DNA of 23,399 bases. Source: an uncultured Oscillospiraceae bacterium (GTDB taxonomy: Bacteria; Bacillota; Clostridia; Oscillospirales; Oscillospiraceae). The notes below the pieces were generated by a model, which searched no databases, was not told where the DNA came from, and saw nothing but the letters and a program-made list of their open reading frames with translations. Position 1 is the first letter of the stretch, and every line of letters starts with the position of its first letter. A program made the translations under genes and the position numbers. Of this stretch, positions 16,274-23,063 are shown piece after piece. The stretch covers positions 1-23,399 of the forward strand of contig CAKTEZ010000022.1 in NCBI GenBank assembly GCA_934553255.1, written 5' to 3'.

Positions 16274-17557
16274 TCAGCCGTTGAGCAGGCCGCGGTCCAC
16301 GGCCCAGCGGTAGTTGTTGTATGCGGTAAAGAGATCGCGCTCCGCGCCGGAAACGGTGTCCTGCGCGGTGTAGAGGTCGTCCTCCGCCGTATGCAGGGCG
16401 TTCGCGGAGATCGTCCCCTGTTCGTATTTGAGCTGCGCGGCGGCAAGGTCGGCGCGCTCGCATTCCAGCGCGGTCTGCGCGGCGGTAAGGATCTGCGCGC
16501 AATCCTTCACGCTGTCGTAAAGCGAGCGGAAGGAAAGCTCAAAGTTCTGCACCGCGGCGTTGTAGGTGTACTGCGCCGCCTGCCAGGTGTGCTTGGCCTG
16601 CACCTTTTTGTAGTCCTTTTCGTTATAGCTATACTTCGCGCCGCTGTCTTCAAATTTCTCGTCCGCGTCGTCAAGCGTCAGCTTGGCGGCGTAGAGGTCG
16701 TAGCTGGCGTTTTTCGCCCGCTCAAGGTCCTTTTCCACGTCCATCGCGGCGAGTTGCTCCGCCGTCACGGCAGGAAGCGCGCCGAGCACGAGCGGCGCGG
16801 TCAGGTCCTCGCCGACCATGGCGTTGAGCTGGCGGCGGAGCGCGGCGATGTTCACCTCCAGCGTCGCCTTGCCGCTTTGCAGCTGCTCGCGGCCGGACTT
16901 CGTCTGCTGGAGCGTCATGGCGCTGATCTGGCCAAGCTGATAGCGCAGCTCCAGTTCCTCGACGGTACGCCCCAGCGCCGCGTCCTGCCGCGCGAGCGCG
17001 GCGGACTGTTCCTCTAAGCCAAGGAGCGTTATGTAAAGCGTTTCGCCCATCATCACGGCCTTGTCCTCCGTCGCGCGGAGCTGACGGACAAGGTCCGCGT
17101 TGTCCTGCTGCAAATTGCCGTCACGGAGGTCGTCAAAGGCTTCGCGGTAAGCGTCGTACTGCTGCTGTAGGCTCATTCCCATCAGCTTGCTCACCGAGCT
17201 GCCGAGTATCGCGACCGGATCATAAGGTATCCCCGGGTTGCTGCTTAAGCTGCCCAGCTGCGCTGCCTTCCACTGGCTGTCCGCCGTTTCGTTCAGCTTG
17301 TCGCGCAGTTCCTCCTCCAGCTTGTCGTAATCCATGCTTTCGATGGCTGCAATATTCTCCTCCAGCACGAGGAGCGAGTAGCTTTCCGCGCGCATCCGCG
17401 CGCCGAGGTTCCCAAAGTTCAGCGTCCCCGCTGCGTCCGGCGTTGTCTGCGCCGTCTCCGCGGCGGTCTCCTCCGTCTGTTCGTCGGCCGCTATGCCGAC
17501 CACAAGCGCCGAGAGCAGCGTCAGCGCCAGAAGCAGCGCGGTCAATCGTTTCTTCAT
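16274..17557 (-). CDS. TolC-family-like exported coiled-coil protein
   Basis: This 427-residue protein has a Sec signal (MKKRLTALLLALTLLSALVV, cleavage near residue 24) and then long amphipathic helices. Two internal repeats match the outer membrane efflux protein (OEP) pattern: RYQLGQISAMTLQQTKSGRE at 205-224 and KYEQGTISANALHTAEDDLY at 377-396, each followed by a long helix. In diderm bacteria TolC forms the outer-membrane duct. Here the segments where barrel strands would be inserted (about 100-130 and 300-325) are short, polar and not obviously beta-amphipathic. The protein may therefore be a barrel-less helical exit tube or wall-spanning partner. The ATG at 17557 follows AAAAGGAGG, 16 bases after the TetR stop. 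TolC membership is confident from the repeats. The function in a monoderm is inference. Confidence 0.8.
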   Translation of the reverse strand: MKKRLTALLLALTLLSALVVGIAADEQTEETAAETAQTTPDAAGTLNFGNLGARMRAESYSLLVLEENIAAIESMDYDKLEEELRDKLNETADSQWKAAQLGSLSSNPGIPYDPVAILGSSVSKLMGMSLQQQYDAYREAFDDLRDGNLQQDNADLVRQLRATEDKAVMMGETLYITLLGLEEQSAALARQDAALGRTVEELELRYQLGQISAMTLQQTKSGREQLQSGKATLEVNIAALRRQLNAMVGEDLTAPLVLGALPAVTAEQLAAMDVEKDLERAKNASYDLYAAKLTLDDADEKFEDSGAKYSYNEKDYKKVQAKHTWQAAQYTYNAAVQNFELSFRSLYDSVKDCAQILTAAQTALECERADLAAAQLKYEQGTISANALHTAEDDLYTAQDTVSGAERDLFTAYNNYRWAVDRGLLNG

Positions 17558-17573
17558 CGGTCTTTTCCTCCTT

Positions 17574-18185
17574 TTATAAAGCGGCGCTGCCGTACTGAAT
17601 GACGGCGACGCAGCCGCGCAGCCGCTCGCGCTCACGCGAGTAGTCCTCCGGTTTTTGCAGCGTGCGTCCGATGGCGCACGCCAGCGTCCCCACGAGCAGG
17701 GTGAACACATTGTCCACGAACCCCTCCTCCTGCGAGCGCAGGAGCGCGGGGTCGATATGCTCCAATATTTTCTGCGGACACAGCTCATCCGCCGCGCGTT
17801 CGAAGAAAAGCTGCTGCACGTCCATATTGACATTCAGGCTCAGCAGCGCGAACGCGCGCGAAAAGGCCGGCGTGATGTATCCGCTTGGGGCGACCATCGC
17901 GTCGAGCAGCGCGAGCGGCATGGCGAACAGGTCCCCGCCCGAGCGCTCGAGCGTATCGTGGAACCGGTCGAGAAATTCGTCCCGTATCTCGTCGATCAGG
18001 CAGAGAAACAGATCGTTCTTATCCGCGAAATACTGGTAAAAGCTGCCGCGCGGAATGCGCGAGGCGCGCACGATGCGGTTGATGGACGCCTCCGCATAGG
18101 GGACCGCGGTGAACTCCTCCCATGCGCTGGCAAGAATGCGCCCGCGCTTTTCCTCCGGCAATCGGAAAAAGGTATCGGTCGGCAT
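17574..18185 (-). CDS. TetR-family transcriptional regulator of the efflux operon
   Basis: This 203-residue protein has an N-terminal TetR helix-turn-helix: KRGRILASAWEEFTAVPYAE, then ASINRIVRASRIPRGSFYQY with the family's GSFYxYFxDKxDL motif (about residues 47-60). A divergent all-helical ligand-binding domain follows. The ATG at 18185 follows AGGAGGG. The longer frame to 18287 would read through the promoter and operator and is rejected. It is the first gene of the TetR-TolC-MFP-RND operon. The two identical palindromes between its promoter and RBS indicate autorepression of the whole operon, relieved by a ligand that is probably a pump substrate. Confidence 0.93.
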   Translation of the reverse strand: MPTDTFFRLPEEKRGRILASAWEEFTAVPYAEASINRIVRASRIPRGSFYQYFADKNDLFLCLIDEIRDEFLDRFHDTLERSGGDLFAMPLALLDAMVAPSGYITPAFSRAFALLSLNVNMDVQQLFFERAADELCPQKILEHIDPALLRSQEEGFVDNVFTLLVGTLACAIGRTLQKPEDYSRERERLRGCVAVIQYGSAAL

Positions 18186-18199
18186 GGTATCCCTCCTAT

Positions 18200-18232
18200 A
18201 TGACAACCTGTCATAAAATGACAACCTGTCAT
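18200..18232. promoter_or_regulatory. tandem palindromic operators for the TetR regulator
   Basis: ATGACAACCTGTCAT occurs twice (18200-18214 and 18218-18232) separated by AAA. Each copy is a 6-3-6 palindrome (ATGACA/TGTCAT), with centres 18 bp apart. They fill the space between the -10 box and the RBS of the TetR gene, so bound repressor would block transcription start. Confidence 0.85.
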
Positions 18233-18234
18233 GT

Positions 18235-18263
18235 ATTATAGGTGTCCTTCCCCTCATTGTCAA
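18235..18263 (-). promoter_or_regulatory. consensus promoter of the efflux operon
   Basis: On the minus strand TTGACA (18263-18258), exactly 17 bases, then TATAAT (18240-18235). Both hexamers match the sigma-A consensus perfectly, so expression should be high unless repressed through the adjacent tandem operators. Confidence 0.92.
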
Positions 18264-18341
18264 GTTAAGTTTTTCCCCCCCCCTCAATTAAATATCCTTA
18301 ACTATTGGAAAATATCCCTCGTCTTCGGCTCTGCCGCGTGC

Positions 18342-18370
18342 TTGCACTTCTGCCGCGCGTATGGTATACT
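18342..18370 (+). promoter_or_regulatory. promoter of the LysR gene
   Basis: TTGCAC (18342-18347), a 17-base spacer ending in TGG, then TATACT (18365-18370). The extended -10 plus a near-consensus -35 make this a strong candidate. The start would be about 25 bases before the ATG. Confidence 0.75.
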
Positions 18371-18402
18371 ATTTTCATTCTCAAACGCGGAGGAACGCAC
18401 CC

Positions 18403-19317
18403 ATGACGCTTCAGCAGCTGCGCTACGCCATCGTCATTTCCGAGACCGGCTCGATGAACAAGGCGGCGGAAACGCTGTATATCGCCCAGCCCTCGCTCAC
18501 CGGTGCGATGCAGGAGCTGGAACATGAACTCGGCATCACCATCTTCCACCGCAGCGGACGCGGCGTGACGCTGACGAACGACGGGCAGGAATTTATCGAC
18601 TACGCCCGTCAGGTCTACCACCAGTACGAAACGCTGGCGGAAAAATACGCGCATCCGAACGAGCTGAAAAAGAAGTTCGGCGTGACGACGCAGCACTACT
18701 CCTTTGCGGTCAAGGCGTTCGTGGAGATGGCAAAAAGCTTCGACGCGGCAAAATACGATTTTGCCATCCGTGAAGGGAAAACGCGCGAGGTCATCGACGA
18801 TGTGGGCAATCTGCGAAGCGAGATCGGCATTCTGTACCTCAGCGACTTCAACCGCAATGTCATCACCAAGATCCTCCGCGCGAACAACATCGAGTTTCAC
18901 GAGCTGATCGACTGCAAGTCCTATGTGTACCTGTGGAAAAATCACCCGCTCGCCGAGCGCAGCGTGATCCACGGCGAGGAGCTGAGCGACTATCCGTTTC
19001 TCTCTTTCGAGCAGGGCGGCAACGATTCGTTCTACTTTTCCGAGGAGCTGTCGTCGATGAACGACTACTCCCAGACCATTAAGGTCAATGACCGCGCCAC
19101 GATGGTCAATCTGATGGTCGGGCTGTACGGCTATACGCTCTGCTCCGGCATCGTGTGCGAGGAACTCAACGGCGGCGACTACCGCGCCATTCCCCTCTCG
19201 GACGACAGCCCCATCAACGGCATCATGAAGATCGGCTACATTGTAAAGAAAAATCAGATCCTCAGCAGCGTCGGCAAGCTGTATATCGAGAAGATGCAGG
19301 CGTACCTGAGATCCTGA
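18403..19317 (+). CDS. LysR-family transcriptional regulator
   Basis: This 304-residue protein has the LysR winged helix-turn-helix at residues 1-60: MTLQQLRYAIVISETGSMNK, then AAETLYIAQPSLTGAMQELE and FHRSGRGVTLTNDGQEFIDY. A periplasmic-binding-protein-like co-inducer domain extends to the end. The ATG at 18403 lies behind GGAGG (18389-18393). The longer frame from 18361 starts inside the -10 region and is rejected. It is followed after 16 bases by the transglutaminase-like gene, and 1.9 kb downstream by metQNI, whose promoter region carries a LysR-type half-site array. Control of metQNI is a reasonable guess but is not shown by sequence. The co-inducer is unknown. Confidence 0.93.
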   Translation: MTLQQLRYAIVISETGSMNKAAETLYIAQPSLTGAMQELEHELGITIFHRSGRGVTLTNDGQEFIDYARQVYHQYETLAEKYAHPNELKKKFGVTTQHYSFAVKAFVEMAKSFDAAKYDFAIREGKTREVIDDVGNLRSEIGILYLSDFNRNVITKILRANNIEFHELIDCKSYVYLWKNHPLAERSVIHGEELSDYPFLSFEQGGNDSFYFSEELSSMNDYSQTIKVNDRATMVNLMVGLYGYTLCSGIVCEELNGGDYRAIPLSDDSPINGIMKIGYIVKKNQILSSVGKLYIEKMQAYLRS

Positions 19318-19333
19318 AGACGGGAGCATCGCC

Positions 19334-20977
19334 ATGAACGAAGAAAGACCAGAGTCCACCCCAAACGAGTCCCCTGCCGCAAACGAGATCCCTGCCGAGA
19401 CCGCGCCGCTTCTCTCCGCGGAGCAGGCGGACACGGCGGAAGCCTCGGCCGCGCCGCGCAAACGAAAAAAGCGGGTCGTGCTGCTGTGCCTTCTGGCTCT
19501 GCTGCTCGCCGCCGCTGTCTCCGCGCCCTTTGCCGCCTATGAGTACGCCCGTCAGGCATTGGCGCAGGAGCGGTACGACACCGCCGTTGCGTGGTTCGAG
19601 CGGTTGGGAGATTTTCGCGACTCCGCCGCGCTGTGCAGCGAGGCGAAGCGCGGGCTGCTTTATACGCAGGCAAATGCGCTGATGGACAGCTGCAACTACG
19701 CCGCGGCCGCCGAAATATACCAGACCCTCGAAGCATATCGGGACTCTGATGAACTGCTGCTGCAGGCAAAGCATATGCTCCGCGTGGTCAAAAAGTACGA
19801 AGCCGTTGAGGCGAGCTTTCTCGACGGAGGATACCTTTTCGCATTACGCGATCTGCGTAAGATCGAGGACGAGCCGTATCCCCCCATTTCGGAGCTGAAG
19901 GGAAAGCTTCTCGACGCCATATACGAACGAATGATGGAGCAATGGTACGGCGGCAGCGTCCTTTCCGCGCGCCGACAGCTGAAGCTGCTGGAGGAGGAGG
20001 GCTACCCCGCCGTCGAGGGACTGCGGGACAGGCTGCGCGAGGAACTCCGCATGGAGCCGGACACGAGCTATTATGACGCGGTGAGTCCGCAGCATATCAC
20101 CGTCTTTAACGCCGCCACGACCGAACGGGAATACGCCGCTGTCTTCGAATACATGGCCATTAACAACATCGGATCGCTGACGCTTCGTGTCAACGGGAGG
20201 TCCGCCTCCTCTTCCGCCATTGACCGGCGTCTGTGCCGCGGATACGATCTCCTTGCCCAGCGGCTGCCGGAGTTGGCGTATGTTTATAATGTCAGCTGGT
20301 GGATGACCTGGGATGCGAGCCAAACGGTCCAACGGATCGACCTGACGCTGACGCCCGCCGAAGCCGGCTCCTTGAAGGAGGCCGCGGAACACGCCTCCTA
20401 CATCCGGAGCTACTGTGAGGAGCTCCTTCGCGCCCTGAACGAGGAGCTTCTGCTCACTAACACCATGAGCCATCGGGAAAAAGCCTATGTGATCCTCAAC
20501 TGGGTCGACCATTATCTGGATTACGACGACGATAAGGCGATCCATGATGCATTCACAGCGATCCGCGAAGAGCGCGGTGTTTGTACCTGCTATACGGCGC
20601 TCTATAACTGCCTTTGCCGCTTAGCGGGCGTTCCGACATTCGGACAGGTCGGCGATGCGGGCGAAAGTCACATCTGGTCCGTGCAGCTCGACGAGGACGG
20701 AAAGATGTTCTACACCGACGCTACGTGGGCCGATAGCTCTTGGAGTGCAAGCCACGGTACCTCCGTGGACGATCTTGCCGACTATGTCGACGAGCTTTTG
20801 GACTATCTGCCGCCGTATCTTCAGGGGGTAAGCCGTGCAGAGGCGGAGAACGATCCGCTCTGTTTCCTTCCGGACTACTACTTCTGGCAGGAGACTCTGT
20901 GGGACAGCCACACGGCCACCGTGGAAGCGCCGGACTTCAGCTTCTTCACACAACAAGCCACGCAGAAAAGCGCATGA
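19334..20977 (+). CDS. membrane-anchored transglutaminase-like domain protein with TPR-like repeats
   Basis: This 547-residue protein has several parts. An acidic, disordered N-terminus (1-41) precedes a basic stop PRKRKKR and one transmembrane helix (about 48-66). TPR-like repeats follow at about 72-145 (YDTAVAWFERLGDFRDSAAL and NYAAAAEIYQTLEAYRDSDE), then a linker to about 370. A transglutaminase-core domain completes it, with RGVCTCYTALYNCLCRLAGV (Cys417), SHIWSV (His446) and YTDATW (Asp462), the expected Cys-His-Asp triad. The active domain should face outside the membrane. Members may be proteases, crosslinkers or inactive, and the substrate is unknown. It starts 16 bases after lysR and is probably cotranscribed. 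Confidence 0.8.
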   Translation: MNEERPESTPNESPAANEIPAETAPLLSAEQADTAEASAAPRKRKKRVVLLCLLALLLAAAVSAPFAAYEYARQALAQERYDTAVAWFERLGDFRDSAALCSEAKRGLLYTQANALMDSCNYAAAAEIYQTLEAYRDSDELLLQAKHMLRVVKKYEAVEASFLDGGYLFALRDLRKIEDEPYPPISELKGKLLDAIYERMMEQWYGGSVLSARRQLKLLEEEGYPAVEGLRDRLREELRMEPDTSYYDAVSPQHITVFNAATTEREYAAVFEYMAINNIGSLTLRVNGRSASSSAIDRRLCRGYDLLAQRLPELAYVYNVSWWMTWDASQTVQRIDLTLTPAEAGSLKEAAEHASYIRSYCEELLRALNEELLLTNTMSHREKAYVILNWVDHYLDYDDDKAIHDAFTAIREERGVCTCYTALYNCLCRLAGVPTFGQVGDAGESHIWSVQLDEDGKMFYTDATWADSSWSASHGTSVDDLADYVDELLDYLPPYLQGVSRAEAENDPLCFLPDYYFWQETLWDSHTATVEAPDFSFFTQQATQKSA

Positions 20978-21011
20978 ACCTCCCTCGCGGGGCGTTCATG
21001 CGCCCCTTTTT
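20970..21011 (+). terminator. terminator with two alternative hairpins
   Basis: GGGGCG (20989-20994) pairs with CGCCCC (21001-21006), followed by TTTTT (21007-21011), a compact intrinsic terminator. An alternative longer stem GCGCATGAAC (20970-20979) with GTTCATGCGC (20994-21003) overlaps it and spans the stop codon. The two stems share bases and cannot form together. Confidence 0.75.
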
Positions 21012-21061
21012 GTGTACTTTTCCCGAAACCGTCCTCTTTTGCTTTTTCTTTTTAGTCTACT

Positions 21062-21116
21062 CCTATAGTTATTTGTTCGGTTATAGGCTGTTCCTATAAT
21101 AAACTATCCTTATAGG
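21062..21116 (+). promoter_or_regulatory. array of four CCTATAR/TTATAGG half-sites upstream of metQ
   Basis: CCTATAG (21062-21068), TTATAGG (21081-21087), CCTATAA (21093-21099) and TTATAGG (21110-21116) form two successive dyads, with N12 and N10 spacers, ending 4 bases before the -35. ATAGTT (21065-21070) and AACTAT (21102-21107) form an outer inverted pair. The position upstream of -35 suits an activator such as a LysR protein. Confidence 0.55.
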
Positions 21117-21120
21117 GTAT

Positions 21121-21149
21121 TGGACAAATAGCGAAGCATCGTGTATAAC
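21121..21149 (+). promoter_or_regulatory. promoter of metQNI
   Basis: TGGACA (21121-21126), a 17-base spacer ending in GTG, then TATAAC (21144-21149). The leader to the metQ ATG would be about 26 bases, which rules out a SAM riboswitch or T-box between promoter and gene. Confidence 0.7.
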
Positions 21150-21181
21150 TAACAGCGTTCCAAGAAAAGGAGGTCAACACC

Positions 21182-22030
21182 ATGAAAAAAATCATTGCTC
21201 TTACCCTCGCCGCCGTTCTTGCCCTCGGCATCCTGAGCGGCTGCGGCAAGAAGGCGGACACCGCGCTTCAGATCGCCGTTCCCAACGACACCACCAACGA
21301 AGCCCGCGCCCTGCTGCTGCTGGAGGCCAACGGCATCATCAAGCTCAAGGACGGCGCAGGCATCACCGCCACCAAGAACGACATCGCCGAAAACCCCCAC
21401 AACATTGAGATCGTTGAGACCGAAGCCGCGCAGATCCCCAATATCCTCAAGGATGTGGATTACGCCGTCATCAACTCCAACTACGCCATCAACGCGGGTC
21501 TGAACCCCGTCAAGGACTCTCTTGCCATTGAAGGCTCCTCCTCCGCCTACGCCAACATTCTCGCCGTCAAGGAAGGCAGCGAGAACAGCGGCAAAGTCAA
21601 GGCGCTGGTCGCCGCGCTGGAGAGCCAGGAGGTTGCCGACTTCATCGCCAAGCAGTATGACGGCGCGGTCGTGAGTACCGTTGAGAACCCCGGCGACGGC
21701 TACGACGCCAGCGTTGACTACGCCGCGCTCGCCGGCGAGACCATCTCCGTTGCCGCGTCCCCCACGCCCCACGCCGAGATCCTTGAGGTCGCCAAGGACA
21801 TTCTTGCCGCCAAGGACATCACCCTCGACATCCAGACCTACAACGACTATGTCGTTCCCAACAGCGTTGTGGAGGATGGCACGGTGGACGCCAACTACTT
21901 CCAGCATGTCCCCTATCTCGATGACTTCAACGCCGAGAACGGCACGCACATCGTCTCCGTTTCCGCTGTCCATGTTGAGCCGATGGGTCTCTACGGCGGC
22001 AAGCAGTCCTCTCTGGACGCCCTGAAGTAA
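21182..22030 (+). CDS. metQ: MetQ/NlpA-family methionine-binding lipoprotein, circularly permuted
   Basis: This is the substrate-binding lipoprotein of a methionine-type ABC importer, 282 residues. The signal ends in LGILSGC, so Cys21 is lipidated. The order of conserved blocks is rotated relative to known MetQ. Residues 30-165 (IAVPNDTTNEARALLLLE, then GIIKLKDGAGITAT, VINSNYA, ANILAVKEGS, DFIAKQYDGAVV) are the canonical second half. Residues 188-282 (ISVAASPTPHAEILE, TYNDYVVPN, DANYFQHVPYLDDFN, VHVEPMGLY, SLDALK) are the canonical first half. In E. coli MetQ SLDEL is directly followed by QDGSQVAVPND. That junction is open here, and the natural ends are joined through residues about 166-187. 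Candidate ligand residues (Arg42, Asn98, Phe240, His242) are all retained. The RBS AAAAGGAGG precedes the ATG, and metN follows 19 bases after the stop. Confidence 0.93.
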   Translation: MKKIIALTLAAVLALGILSGCGKKADTALQIAVPNDTTNEARALLLLEANGIIKLKDGAGITATKNDIAENPHNIEIVETEAAQIPNILKDVDYAVINSNYAINAGLNPVKDSLAIEGSSSAYANILAVKEGSENSGKVKALVAALESQEVADFIAKQYDGAVVSTVENPGDGYDASVDYAALAGETISVAASPTPHAEILEVAKDILAAKDITLDIQTYNDYVVPNSVVEDGTVDANYFQHVPYLDDFNAENGTHIVSVSAVHVEPMGLYGGKQSSLDALK

Positions 22031-22049
22031 GTGAAGGGAGGAGAGGTCC

Positions 22050-23063
22050 TTGATCGAACTCAAGCATGTCAGCAAAGTCTTTGAGACCGCCGGCGGGCGG
22101 GTGGAGGCCCTCAAGGACATCTCCCTGACCATTCCGGACGGTGATGTTTACGGCATCATCGGCATGAGCGGCGCGGGCAAATCCACCCTTGTACGCTGCA
22201 TCAATATGCTCGAACGGCCGACCTCCGGCGAGATCGTCGTCAACGGCAAGCGAATGGATACTATGTCGCCCGCGCAGCTTCGTGCTGCGCGGCGCGGCAT
22301 CACCATGATCTTTCAGCGCTTCAACCTGCTCATGCAGCGAAACTGTCTGGATAATGTCTGCTTCCCCATGGAGCTTTCCGGCTTGCGCGGAGAGAAGAAA
22401 TGGCGTGAGCAGCGAGCACTGGAGCTGCTCGACATCGTGGGGCTCAAGGATAAGGCGAAGGCCTATCCCGCGCAGCTCTCCGGCGGGCAGCAGCAGCGCG
22501 TGGCCATTGCCCGCGCGCTCGCCACAAACCCACAGGTGCTGCTGTGCGACGAGGCCACCAGCGCCCTCGACCCCAAGACGACGCGCCAGATCCTTGAGCT
22601 GATCGGCGACATCAACAAAAAGCTCGGCATCACCGTCGTCATCATCACGCACCAGATGAGTGTGGTGAAGGAGGTCTGCGACCATGTCGCCATTCTGGAC
22701 GACGGCGAGGTCGTGGAGTCCGGACTGGTCTCCGCCGTATTTTCCGCGCCGAAGTCTGCCGCCGCGCGCCATCTCGTGTTTCCGCGCGGCGCCGATCTGG
22801 ATGTGTCCGACCCCGCGCAGGAGCGGCGCATCCGCCTGATCTTCCGCAGCGCCAAGACCACCTCCATTCCTCTGGTGGCGCGTCTCGCCACGGAGGAGGG
22901 CGTGGCGGCGAATGTTATTTCCGCCAGCACGCAGAAGCTCTCCGAGGAGGTCTACGGCAGTATGCTGCTGGGCGTTCCCGCGGCGCAGTTCGACCGCGCG
23001 TGGGTCTTTTTGAACGGCATCGAAAACCTTTCGGTCGAGGAGGTGAGCGTCCATGTACAGTAA
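22050..23063 (+). CDS. metN: methionine ABC transporter ATP-binding protein
   Basis: This 337-residue cytoplasmic ATPase powers the MetI channel. Walker A GMSGAGKST is at 38-46, the Q-loop Gln at 89, the signature LSGGQ at 143-147, Walker B VLLCDEAT at 163-170 and the switch His at 201. The C-terminal about 75 residues form the NIL/ACT-like domain that binds methionine and inhibits transport in E. coli MetN. The start is TTG at 22050, preceded by GGGAGGAG (22036-22043); no ATG is available nearby. The 3' end overlaps metI by 11 bases. Confidence 0.95.
   Translation: MIELKHVSKVFETAGGRVEALKDISLTIPDGDVYGIIGMSGAGKSTLVRCINMLERPTSGEIVVNGKRMDTMSPAQLRAARRGITMIFQRFNLLMQRNCLDNVCFPMELSGLRGEKKWREQRALELLDIVGLKDKAKAYPAQLSGGQQQRVAIARALATNPQVLLCDEATSALDPKTTRQILELIGDINKKLGITVVIITHQMSVVKEVCDHVAILDDGEVVESGLVSAVFSAPKSAAARHLVFPRGADLDVSDPAQERRIRLIFRSAKTTSIPLVARLATEEGVAANVISASTQKLSEEVYGSMLLGVPAAQFDRAWVFLNGIENLSVEEVSVHVQ

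Noticed and set aside
16260..16502. N-terminal extension of the adaptor lipoprotein into the TolC-like gene
   Set aside because: The extension is an out-of-frame reading of the TolC-like gene. The RBS and lipoprotein signal place the start at 16259.
21012..21181. SAM riboswitch or T-box upstream of metQ
   Set aside because: No terminator/antiterminator structure or conserved riboswitch core is seen, and the promoter is 33 bases before the ATG.
21182..22030. MetQ as an assembly chimera or two gene fragments
   Set aside because: One unbroken frame has a signal, lipobox, RBS, proper stop and normal spacing to metN. All canonical blocks occur exactly once, as a true permutation predicts.
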